Positions 39,114 to 46,930 of a DNA stretch of 64,000 nt are shown one piece after another. Within the stretch, counting starts at the first letter, position 1. The number at the start of each line of letters is the position of its first letter. The notes beneath the pieces were generated by a model. It did not search any database and was not told the DNA's origin. It was given only the letters and a program-made list of their open reading frames with translations. Made by a program: the position numbers and the translations under genes. Source of the DNA: a virus; the IMG/VR virus record IMGVR_UViG_3300009093_000008, positions 1-64,000 of that record. The stretch is one strand, 5' to 3'.

Positions 39114-40075
39114 CACCACACCCGCTTATACGGATGGATGAGGACTTCCGCCTCATTCGCGAGATCGGCGCTGTTTATGCCCGCAGCACCACCACGGTTC
39201 GCGCCGCCGCCGAACGACTGGACCACCGTCGCCGTAGCTCCACGCTGAAGCGCCATCGACGAAGCCATCAGAATCGCCGCCTGCTGGACCGTGGCGGGCA
39301 GTGTGGTAAACAGGTCACCGGCCCTATGCGAGTACGCCAGCGGCGCCGTCAGGTGCAGTGTGCCCGGTCCTGCGATCATTCCCGCAGTCGCCGGAGTCAC
39401 CGAAGCCACCACAGCGGCTTCCTGGATGGCGTCGTCGCCGCTATACAGCGTGCAGAATGCGCCAGCCCCGGTCAGCTGTGAAACCATGCCGGTGATGTCG
39501 TCTACCAGGATGTCCTGTGCACCCGCAGCGACGTTCGCGGTCAGCTGGGTGTGCGGATAGCCGTTCAGGTAGGTAATCACCATCTCGGTACCCATGCGCC
39601 CACCCGCGTACGACAGATACCCGGGGGCGACGATCACCGCCTGCCCCACCTCGGCCACCGAACCCGGAGACACCGAACCGTAGATGCTCATCACCGGCTT
39701 CTCCGGCGCCATCATGTTCGCCGGGATCACGTTGCCCCCGACCTTGGGGAACTGGGCTGCGAGCCGCATCACACCCGAGATCACCTCAACGACAGGCGGG
39801 CGGGAGAGCAGCAGGCGCGCCGTGCCGTCCCTGCGCAGCTGGCAACGCTCGTCACCGGGGCCGTAGACCGTCTCCGTGTTGATCGTGGCCCGGAGGGGAA
39901 GTTCCAGATACGCGTCGATGGTCGAAGTTGCACGGGCACACAAGTTCAGCGCCTGCACCACCTGCTCGGCACCTGACGCGTTCAGACCAGGGATCGTATT
40001 CCACGAGACACCAGTGGGAGCGTTGATCAGCATGGCGGGAGTCACGTACGGCGCCCCGCTACTCAGAACCGCCAT
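39113..40075 (-). CDS. Head-tail connector (adaptor) protein
   Basis: 320 aa, ATG 40075 (TAATG). Helical start LNLCARATSTIDAYLELP is the gp6/gp15-like adaptor pattern; then a beta insert (YLNGYPHTQLTANVAAGA) and a final helix (VQQAAILMASSMAL). Its slot two genes after the major capsid protein supports an adaptor that binds the portal. Confidence 0.75.
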   Translation of the reverse strand: MAVLSSGAPYVTPAMLINAPTGVSWNTIPGLNASGAEQVVQALNLCARATSTIDAYLELPLRATINTETVYGPGDERCQLRRDGTARLLLSRPPVVEVISGVMRLAAQFPKVGGNVIPANMMAPEKPVMSIYGSVSPGSVAEVGQAVIVAPGYLSYAGGRMGTEMVITYLNGYPHTQLTANVAAGAQDILVDDITGMVSQLTGAGAFCTLYSGDDAIQEAAVVASVTPATAGMIAGPGTLHLTAPLAYSHRAGDLFTTLPATVQQAAILMASSMALQRGATATVVQSFGGGANRGGAAGINSADLANEAEVLIHPYKRVW

Positions 40076-40254
40076 TAACCTCGCTTACCGGAGTGGCAAC
40101 GACTGCACACCCACGCGCCACCTACATCGGACCACCGGACATGCTTCGAACAGACCGGCCCGTGGCACTCGGCACAGTCGCCGACGATGTCCGGTACAGA
40201 TCTACGCCGCGCCGAACCACCGCAGCGGACACAAGCCGAGTGTCCACGTCCCAT
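40075..40254 (-). CDS. Double zinc-ribbon protein, 59 aa
   Basis: ATG 40254 with AAGG upstream, 3 nt after the previous stop; its TAA overlaps the ATG at 40075 (TAATG), so it exactly fills the gap. Sequence: ACVRCGG, CAECHGPVC, and WVCSRCHSGKRG, four Cys pairs that can hold two zinc ions. Short enough to be missed by length filters. Located among head genes, function unknown. Confidence 0.78.
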   Translation of the reverse strand: MGRGHSACVRCGGSARRRSVPDIVGDCAECHGPVCSKHVRWSDVGGAWVCSRCHSGKRG

Positions 40255-40257
40255 CGG

Positions 40258-40560
40258 CTAGCCCGCCTTGCGCTTGGTACCAGCCACCCGCTCGGCGACC
40301 AGCTCGCCCAGCGCCACACCAGCGGCAGCGGTGAGAGCCGCGCCCTTCTCCTGGTCGGCCTGCCGCTGCTCCTCTTCTTCCTCGGTCAGCGCAGCACCTT
40401 CGGGACGGTCGCCCCAGCCGGTGAAGTACTTGCGGATCGTCTCTTCACACGTCGCACACGTCACGGAGAGCCGTTCGCCCTTCTTCGCAGTGTGCGCCTT
40501 ACCGCAGCCGCCCACGGCCAGATTCACGGCCGGAACAGACAGGGGAGCGTAAACCGTCAT
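40258..40560 (-). CDS. Hypothetical head-region protein, 100 aa
   Basis: ATG 40560. CGKAHTAKKGERLSVTCATCEE contains Cys, His and CxxC for a zinc site, followed by an acidic helix (LTEEEEEQRQADQEKGA) and a C-terminal helix. Encoded just after the capsid protein. Could be a capsid accessory or decoration partner. Confidence 0.7.
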   Translation of the reverse strand: MTVYAPLSVPAVNLAVGGCGKAHTAKKGERLSVTCATCEETIRKYFTGWGDRPEGAALTEEEEEQRQADQEKGAALTAAAGVALGELVAERVAGTKRKAG

Positions 40561-40562
40561 GA

Positions 40563-40847
40563 TTACCTCTCAGGGGGGTAGGTAGTGGTGTCCTCACCGC
40601 AGCGGGGACAAGTGTCAGACCATGCATTCCACATGCGCTTACAGGGGGAGCAGAGCTTGCCCTTCTTCGTTCCGAAAGACAACCGGGCGTTGGTGTTCAG
40701 GACACCCGACCGGTTGTTCCAGGACTTGCCGATAGCCGAAGCTTGCGCATCGGTCACTTCGACAGGCTGCCCGGACTTACCATCTACCTTAGAGCCATCC
40801 TCGAAGCTGAGGCCGTAACAACCTTCGGGCAGATTCACTTTCGGCAT
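40563..40847 (-). CDS. Zn-ribbon protein next to major capsid gene, 94 aa
   Basis: ATG 40847 with GAGGACAAAG upstream. The start LPEGCYGLSFEDGSKVDGK and VTDAQASAIGKSW are short-repeat-like. The C-terminus CSPCKRMWNAWSDTCPRCG is a clear two-CxxC ribbon. Could stabilise capsid or be a regulator; unknown. Confidence 0.72.
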   Translation of the reverse strand: MPKVNLPEGCYGLSFEDGSKVDGKSGQPVEVTDAQASAIGKSWNNRSGVLNTNARLSFGTKKGKLCSPCKRMWNAWSDTCPRCGEDTTTYPPER

Positions 40848-40914
40848 TCTTTGTCCTCACTCGGTAAGGTCGGTCCTGCGCCCCCCTGAAGTGCGCAGGA
40901 CCGACCAGCTTGTG

Positions 40915-42783
40915 TTACGCCCAGGGAGTGGACGAACCGTTACCGTCCTTGGTCTGGAGACCCTGGAGCAGGCCGCAGTACTGCGGCGCGTTGAACACGA
41001 GCGCCCCGTACATGAACATGCTGTACCGGAACGACGCGTCGATCACGGGCCACGAGATGGACAGGTAGTCCTGAACCACGACCTTCTCGACGACGTTGGA
41101 GACGTTGCTCCACGCCATCGGCAGGGTGTAGGACATCAGCAGGGCGGTGCCCTGAGACATCCACGGGTGGACCATGAACTTGATGACCGAGCGGGTGATC
41201 GGGTTCTGGAACTCCGACACGGCCGCACCATCGCGGACGCTACCCACCTCGGACTGCTGGATGTTGATGCGGTAGGCGCCGTTGGAGCCCTTCGCGAGGA
41301 TGTCGTCAGACACCCGCTGGATGTCGCTACCTTCAGCGATCAGCTCAGACGGGTCAGCCTTGAACGCCTGCATGCCGGTCGCGGCGTTGGTGCCGGACCA
41401 CAGACCACCACACGCCGCGTTCAGGACGTTGCTGTTCAGCGTGTCCCCGACCGCGTTGTTGTAGTAGCCAGCACCCCAGTTCGTGGGGTACATGCTGCCG
41501 TCAGAAGCGTTGCCGGACAGAACCGAGATCAGGCCTTCCTGGTCGGTCGCGGCGTGCGTGCCCGTGTTCGAAGCGGGAGCCGCCCCGGTCGTGGGCAGAG
41601 CGCCCTGCACGGTGAACTTCACGCCACCCACACCACGCGCCTTCAGGAACAGGCCCGCAGCAGCCGGAGCCGAAGCGGCGCCCGCAGCGTACACGTTGAA
41701 CGCGGTCGTACCGGAGGGAACCCCGGCAATGACAACGTCCGCGACCTGAGTACCGGTGGCGTAGGTGCCAGCGGCCTGAACCACGTTGGAAATCGTGGTC
41801 TCGCCGTACGCGTTGGTAGCGGTGACCGCCACATACACGTTCGTACCGGAGCCGGTGATCGCCGTCTCACCCGCGCCCTTAGCCCGCAGCGTTGCCGAAA
41901 CGACAACCGGAGAGGACGGAGCGTGAGAAGTCGCGAACAGGTCCGCGTACTCCTCGGCCAGCATGAACTCCTGAAGCAGGATCAGGTTCGCCAGAGCCGA
42001 CAGGTCTTCGAAGCCCTGCGACGCGAACTGAGACAGCCACGACAGCGCCTCGGTCATACCCCAGTACCGGTAGGGGACGTCGATGTTCTCGGAGATCTGC
42101 GTACCGGAACCCGGCAGGCTCAGAGGCCAGTTGCCCGAAAGGGAACCGCCCATCAGCTCGGTCTGGGTGATGCGCAGGGCCGGAGCCGCGTTCTGGCCGG
42201 AGCCGGAGATCGCGGTGACGACCTTCTCTTGCCGCGCGACACCCTGACCGGGCGTACGCGGGATCTTGTTCCGCAGCGGGCTGTAAACCGGGTACAGCAG
42301 GCGCGACGGAGACACCAGGTCGAACGGCACGAAGCCAGTCGCGTTCGGCGACGTCAGCGTGAAGTTCTTGCCGGAGATCTCGGACAGCGCGCCCTGGATC
42401 TCGCCGACGAGGGTGTTGATACCCTGCATCGAGGGGTGCTGAGTCATCAGCGACCCGAGCTGGTTCGAGAACTGCGGGTTCAGGCCCTTGTAGACACCGG
42501 TGGGGTCAGCCACACCGTTCTTCACGGCCTTGCGGAGGGCGTCCTCCGCCTTCATGCTGTCGCGCAGGATCTCTTCCGGGTCCTCGGTCGGGGCCAGCTT
42601 GCGCTTACCCGTGTCCTGGTCCCGGATCCCCGAGATGTAGCCCTTGCCCTTGACAGAGTTGGGCATCCGTGCGGAAAGCATGCTGTCGGCGGAGCCGTAG
42701 CGGCCCGCCTCCGAAGCCACGGCGGCCTTGAAGATAGCCGCAGCTTCGCCCGCGTTCTGCGGGGTTGCAACGTCCGTTGCCAT
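40915..42783 (-). CDS. Major capsid protein (HK97 fold) with Ig-like insert
   Basis: 622 aa from ATG 42783 with GGGAGG. The N-terminal ~110 residues are a helical delta/scaffold-like arm. HK97-like core: FVPFDLVSPSRLLYPVYSPL and TEALSWLSQFASQGFED, with HPWMSQGTALLMSYTLP near the end. Residues ~285-405 break the core with an Ala/Thr/Val-rich beta domain (TNVYVAVTATNAYGETTISN) similar to fibronectin/Ig-like sugar-binding modules. The domain probably projects from the capsid. Gene follows the protease/scaffold gene by 21 nt. Confidence 0.9.
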   Translation of the reverse strand: MATDVATPQNAGEAAAIFKAAVASEAGRYGSADSMLSARMPNSVKGKGYISGIRDQDTGKRKLAPTEDPEEILRDSMKAEDALRKAVKNGVADPTGVYKGLNPQFSNQLGSLMTQHPSMQGINTLVGEIQGALSEISGKNFTLTSPNATGFVPFDLVSPSRLLYPVYSPLRNKIPRTPGQGVARQEKVVTAISGSGQNAAPALRITQTELMGGSLSGNWPLSLPGSGTQISENIDVPYRYWGMTEALSWLSQFASQGFEDLSALANLILLQEFMLAEEYADLFATSHAPSSPVVVSATLRAKGAGETAITGSGTNVYVAVTATNAYGETTISNVVQAAGTYATGTQVADVVIAGVPSGTTAFNVYAAGAASAPAAAGLFLKARGVGGVKFTVQGALPTTGAAPASNTGTHAATDQEGLISVLSGNASDGSMYPTNWGAGYYNNAVGDTLNSNVLNAACGGLWSGTNAATGMQAFKADPSELIAEGSDIQRVSDDILAKGSNGAYRINIQQSEVGSVRDGAAVSEFQNPITRSVIKFMVHPWMSQGTALLMSYTLPMAWSNVSNVVEKVVVQDYLSISWPVIDASFRYSMFMYGALVFNAPQYCGLLQGLQTKDGNGSSTPWA

Positions 42784-42804
42784 GTACCTCCCAGTACAGT
42801 TCGG

Positions 42805-44799
42805 TTAGTCTTCGTCAGACGGCTTGTGCCCGAGCTTTTCGAGCGTTTCGTATGCCATCTTTCGCCAAGCGGGATCACCGTCGTTGATCCGTGCCAGGGC
42901 ATACGCCTTGAGACGGTCATCTTCGGTAGGCTCGCGCCGCTCCACAGACGAAGTCCGCTCCACCGGAGTGACTACCGTACTGTCTGCCGACTTCGCGACT
43001 ACTCCCCGCACTGGGGCCAGAGCCGGATCGGGTTGGGCACCGAGTTCATCGATCGCAGCCTGCAACACTGCGATCTGGTCTTCCTGGCGTGCACTCTTCT
43101 CGACGAGTGCATCCATCTTCGCGAGGAATTCCTCGCTGAAGCCTGCGCCCTTCGGGGGCGTCACCGGAGTGAGCGTCGCACCCGCATGCATATCTGCGGG
43201 GATCTCACTCTTCCTGTCCACGAGAGGGCACACCTCGGAACGAGTGTCCGTGATGTGATCGTGGAGATTCTGAAGCATGTTCCGGGTGAACGCGGCCGAA
43301 CCGGCGGCGTACTCGGGAGAGATCCCGGAAGCACGCTTGTTACCCGGAGACGGGCGTTCCTGGCCGGAGGTCAGCGGGCCACGGTTGAACTGTGACGCAT
43401 CCACCCGCTGATTCGACGTCGGGATCCGAGCGCCGGAGTCAGAACCCGTAGCGTTCTCCCGCTGATGCCCCGAAGAGAGGTAGCCGCGCCGGAACTGGCC
43501 GGGAGACATGCTCGTCGGAGACACGTGGGCAGTCGGGTACATGTCCGCGAAAGCCTTGTGCAGCTGCGCGCGGGCGTCGGCCAGCATGTCCGGGTCTGCG
43601 GCCTTGAGGTCGGTCGCCAGCTCCCCAGCCTCGTCGCCGAGGAACGCACGGACAGCGTCCACGTTGATGGCGTCGTTCCACGACTTCAGCGAAGCGTACT
43701 CGCGGGACACCGCACCATCGGAGTACACCGGGCACAGCACGTCGTGCAGGCGCTTCACCGTATACGGCATCTCGCCCTTCTTCTTCGCGTTGGCCTCGTC
43801 CTCGTCCTCGTCGTTGTCGCCGTCACCATCCGGGTCAGCCTGGTTGCCGCCACCGAACGGGGGCTTCTTCTGGTCGGGAGCAGGCTTCTTCGCCTTCTCC
43901 TCCTCAGGCTCCGCCACGGACTTGTCGGCGTGAGGCAGATCAGCGTCGCACTTCGCACAGTTGCGGAGCTTGCTGTCCCCGTCGTAGGACGCGCCGCAGC
44001 TCGGGCAGTCCTTCTGGCCCTTCTCGACCTCGGGCTCTACGGTCTTGCCTTCCCGCTTGGCCAGCCACGCGGTACGGGACTCGTCGGTGCCAGCGAAGTA
44101 GAGGTCCTTCTCGGACTTCCACGCACGCCACGCCTCGGGCTCCTCCACGTCGGGCATGTTGTTGACGAACCGGTCACGGTCCGCAGCCCACTCGGCCAAC
44201 AGGTCGGCCGGGAACTCACCCTCGGCGGACTTCTCCACCACCGGCTCGGCGGTCTTCTCGGCCGCTTCCAGCGCTTCCTGAAGGTTGCCGAACATCTCCT
44301 CGGTGTCCACCGGGACACCATCCGCCGACTTCACGATCTTGAACCCGCAGTTCGCGTTGGCCGGACGGTCCACCAGGGAGATCTCGGCGAGGGAACCGCC
44401 GACGATACGGCCGTTCTTCGCCGCCGAGTCATGAATCACCTTCGGCTGACTGATGCCGATGGAGAAGGCCTGAAGCACGCCAGCACGGCACAGCTTCTTC
44501 GCGTTGTCCTCAACGACAAGCGCCTTCACGTAGTGGCCATCGTCGCTGGTCTGGACCTCGATGCCCTTGCCCGCCGGGTACAGGAACGGGGAATGCTGAA
44601 CACGGACGTTCGCGCCCGACGTCAGCCAATCCTCGATCGCCTTGGCCGACCACTTCTGATCGACGATCTGCTCGTCGGAGTCGAGAGAGGCATCGGTAGC
44701 CTTCCCGAAAACTATCAGATCCCCTTCGGGCGTCTCATCCATCTTCAAGATGGGAAAAGACATCCGGAGCTGATCGGTAGGGCTGGTCGTATTGGCCAC
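42805..44799 (-). CDS. Prohead protease fused to scaffold region
   Basis: 664 aa from GTG 44799 with GGAGG. Residues 1-160 have protease features: FPILKMDETPEGDLIVFGKA, VRVQHSPFLYPAGKG (His), and LQAFSIGISQP and LAEISLVDRPANANC (Ser, Asp/Glu region of the S78 herpes-protease-like class). The remaining ~500 residues are acidic and low-complexity (PDGDGDNDEDEDEANAKKKG), typical of an internal scaffold. A zinc ribbon (CPSCGASYDGDSKLRNCAKC) at ~269-288 is unusual. Cleaves scaffold and capsid during maturation. Confidence 0.85.
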   Translation of the reverse strand: MANTTSPTDQLRMSFPILKMDETPEGDLIVFGKATDASLDSDEQIVDQKWSAKAIEDWLTSGANVRVQHSPFLYPAGKGIEVQTSDDGHYVKALVVEDNAKKLCRAGVLQAFSIGISQPKVIHDSAAKNGRIVGGSLAEISLVDRPANANCGFKIVKSADGVPVDTEEMFGNLQEALEAAEKTAEPVVEKSAEGEFPADLLAEWAADRDRFVNNMPDVEEPEAWRAWKSEKDLYFAGTDESRTAWLAKREGKTVEPEVEKGQKDCPSCGASYDGDSKLRNCAKCDADLPHADKSVAEPEEEKAKKPAPDQKKPPFGGGNQADPDGDGDNDEDEDEANAKKKGEMPYTVKRLHDVLCPVYSDGAVSREYASLKSWNDAINVDAVRAFLGDEAGELATDLKAADPDMLADARAQLHKAFADMYPTAHVSPTSMSPGQFRRGYLSSGHQRENATGSDSGARIPTSNQRVDASQFNRGPLTSGQERPSPGNKRASGISPEYAAGSAAFTRNMLQNLHDHITDTRSEVCPLVDRKSEIPADMHAGATLTPVTPPKGAGFSEEFLAKMDALVEKSARQEDQIAVLQAAIDELGAQPDPALAPVRGVVAKSADSTVVTPVERTSSVERREPTEDDRLKAYALARINDGDPAWRKMAYETLEKLGHKPSDED

Positions 44800-44823
44800 T
44801 AACCTCCATGAGTTAGGGGAAAG

Positions 44824-44852
44824 GGGCTCACATAGCCCACGGATCTATTCTA
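44824..44852 (-). promoter_or_regulatory. Possible promoter (-10 TAGAAT) and leader hairpin of head operon
   Basis: TAGAAT reads leftward at 44852-44847, followed by GGGCT-ATGTG-AGCCC (44838-44824) in the 5' leader, then the GGAGG of GTG 44799. No convincing -35. It fills the only gap of note between the fibre/EndoVII genes and the protease. Confidence 0.4.
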
Positions 44853-44878
44853 GTCTGACGCACGCACAACCGTGTTGT

Positions 44879-45277
44879 CTATGCGCCATGTGCTTTCTTG
44901 TATCCTATGGCTTTCGGAGCCGGAGGATCATCCAGATACGCCGCTGCTTTTCGAAGCAGATCGGCATCGTCGCGTGCCGCCTTCAAGATCTCGCGGTTAC
45001 AGCGCTTGCACAGCAACCCACGAACGTAACCGGTCTTGTGGTCGTGGTCCACGTCGAGGCGGTACGGCCGGTCACCGACACAGATGGCACACTTCGCAGT
45101 TTGGGACACCAGCAGCCGCTCATAGTCGCCAGCATCCATCCCGTACGTACGCGACACCCTCAGGTTGTGAGCAGACTCGGAACGCTTCTTCTTACGACAC
45201 GAATGGCAGACCCTGCCGCGCTCGCTCACGTAGAACTTCTCGTCGCGGTTCTTGCCGCACGTAGCGCACTTCTTCAT
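44879..45277 (-). CDS. Endonuclease VII-like HNH protein
   Basis: 132 aa from ATG 45277 (or ATG 45295). MKKCATCGKNRDEKFYV, CHSCRKKK, then TYGMDAGDYERLLVSQTAKC, CAICVG and LDVDHDHKTGYVRGLLCKRC: the recombination endonuclease VII zinc/HNH pattern with the catalytic DHDHxTG. Such enzymes resolve branched DNA before packaging. Inserted between fibre and protease genes. Confidence 0.88.
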   Translation of the reverse strand: MKKCATCGKNRDEKFYVSERGRVCHSCRKKKRSESAHNLRVSRTYGMDAGDYERLLVSQTAKCAICVGDRPYRLDVDHDHKTGYVRGLLCKRCNREILKAARDDADLLRKAAAYLDDPPAPKAIGYKKAHGA

Positions 45278-45279
45278 GG

Positions 45280-46647
45280 CTAGATCTTGTACCATCCGCT
45301 AATGACCATGAAATCGCCGGTGGCGATCGCTTCCGGTGACGTATTCGTCAGAAGGGCGTCGTTGTCCACGCCAGAAGCCAACGTGCCAGTCCGCGCCCAG
45401 GTGACAGTGCAGGTAGCAGTGCCAGACGACTGGGTGTACGCGTAAAGCGGGTGGTTCGAAAGAGCGGCAGACTTCCACGTGCCTTGCAGAATGGCGTACG
45501 TAGCCGCAGCAACAGGCAGCGTCAGGATCACGCCGGAAGAACCGAGGTTCGTACCGCTGCCGACAACAAGTTCCGCATGTACCCAACAGAGGTTCCCGGC
45601 CCGCACGAAATAGCCACTCTGGGCACCACCGGCGCCAATGGCGAACCCAGTAGTGGCACTGAACGGGGTGAACGTTGAAGGCGCAACGACAGCCACGCCG
45701 CCAGCCCCGACAGACAGGCCCCCGTTCGTGGCAGGGGTAACCACCACCCCGCCAGAGCCAACCGCTATCCCGTTGCCAGCGGTAACCGATACCCCGCCAG
45801 CCGCGACCGTGATACCGCCGTTGGTGAGAGGAGCAACCGAGAAAGACCCCGACGTGTTGGTGATGCCGTTACCGGCGGTGTAGACACCCACGCCGTATAC
45901 CTGAGTCCACGACAACGAGGTGGTGCCGGGGGTCACACCTCCCGTGATGTTCAGTGCCCACCCGGTACCGGCGTTGGTGGTGCCGCCCTCAACGTGGACC
46001 ACCGCGCCGTTGTACTTCTGGAGACCCGTGTTCGTGACCGTGGCGGAATCCATGTCCGTCGAGCGCGTCAGCACATACTTTCCTGAAGCCGCGCCCTTGT
46101 TGGTAACGACGTAGATGCCGTTGCGCGAGGTGGTGGCCTCGTTCTTCACCAGGATCCGACAAGCCTGCCCTACCACGGTCCCACCCGACGAGTAGGTTCC
46201 GGTCGGTGCGTTGTTGACGATGACCGTAAAGCTAGTGGAGCTACCGGCAGTGTTGACCGTGAAGTTTCCGTTTGGGTTGTTCGTGGTGAACCCGGTAACC
46301 CCGGCGATGGTCACCGGCTGACCTACCGCCATGCCCGTAGTCGAAGCCACCGTGAATGTCACGGTTGTACCCGAGTTGGTGACGTTCGTGATGGTCTGGG
46401 AGACGGCGGTCCAGGGAGTACCGCCGTCAAACGTCAAGATGCCGTTAGACGCCGCCGTGAGGGTGTCACCGACACCCCCGTTGCCCGCCGAAGCGTACAC
46501 GGCAGGACCGAACGGCAGCGCCGCACCGGCGGTAGCGAACGAGCACGGCAGTTTGAAGTTCTCGCCGGACTGGAAGTCGTCCACGTACTGCTTCGAAGCG
46601 GCATCCGTGCTGTTCGCCGGATAAGCACCCAGTTGCTTAACGGCCAT
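45280..46647 (-). CDS. Trimeric fibre-like protein, 455 aa
   Basis: ATG 46647 right after the upstream stop. N-terminus SKQYVDDFQSG matches the DA(A/S)xKxYVD motif of trimeric fibres, shared with 49988-50878. Body of short Gly/Thr/Val repeats (TNGGITVAAGGVSVTAGNGI) typical of beta-helical stalks. C-terminal receptor-like domain (GNLCWVHAELVVGSG). Located within head genes, it could be a capsid fibre. Confidence 0.72.
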   Translation of the reverse strand: MAVKQLGAYPANSTDAASKQYVDDFQSGENFKLPCSFATAGAALPFGPAVYASAGNGGVGDTLTAASNGILTFDGGTPWTAVSQTITNVTNSGTTVTFTVASTTGMAVGQPVTIAGVTGFTTNNPNGNFTVNTAGSSTSFTVIVNNAPTGTYSSGGTVVGQACRILVKNEATTSRNGIYVVTNKGAASGKYVLTRSTDMDSATVTNTGLQKYNGAVVHVEGGTTNAGTGWALNITGGVTPGTTSLSWTQVYGVGVYTAGNGITNTSGSFSVAPLTNGGITVAAGGVSVTAGNGIAVGSGGVVVTPATNGGLSVGAGGVAVVAPSTFTPFSATTGFAIGAGGAQSGYFVRAGNLCWVHAELVVGSGTNLGSSGVILTLPVAAATYAILQGTWKSAALSNHPLYAYTQSSGTATCTVTWARTGTLASGVDNDALLTNTSPEAIATGDFMVISGWYKI

Positions 46648-46911
46648 CTATTCGGCCTCGTCTTCCTCGAACACGATCTCCGCCGCCTGGTCGTCCACGC
46701 TAAGCCGCGTAGCCACAGCCAGGTCGAGATCGAAATCGGATGAATCCATAACCCCCGACTCAACCGCCTGCGTGATCTTGGCCATTCCCATGGCTACTAT
46801 CTGCTCGTAAGCTCCGCTCTCCAAGAGGTCTAGAACATCTCGCGAGTCATCCTCGTACGCGACAGCCAGTTCACCGTATTCAACAGCCAGACGAAACGCC
46901 ACGGCAATCAC
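46648..46911 (-). CDS. Hypothetical protein, 87 aa
   Basis: GTG 46911 (or GTG 46902 with GAGGG at 8 nt). An acidic, helical small protein (YEDDSRDVLDLLESGAYEQI; DLDLAVATRLSVDD). Sandwiched between portal and fibre genes; no family recognised. Confidence 0.65.
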   Translation of the reverse strand: MIAVAFRLAVEYGELAVAYEDDSRDVLDLLESGAYEQIVAMGMAKITQAVESGVMDSSDFDLDLAVATRLSVDDQAAEIVFEEDEAE

Positions 46912-46930
46912 CCTCTTCCTGATGTCCAGT

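Noticed and set aside
40891-43395. 834-aa plus-strand ORF
   Set aside because: Antisense to the major capsid and protease genes; no recognisable motif.
43465-44802. 445-aa plus-strand ORF
   Set aside because: Antisense to the protease/scaffold gene; no ribosome binding site or motif.
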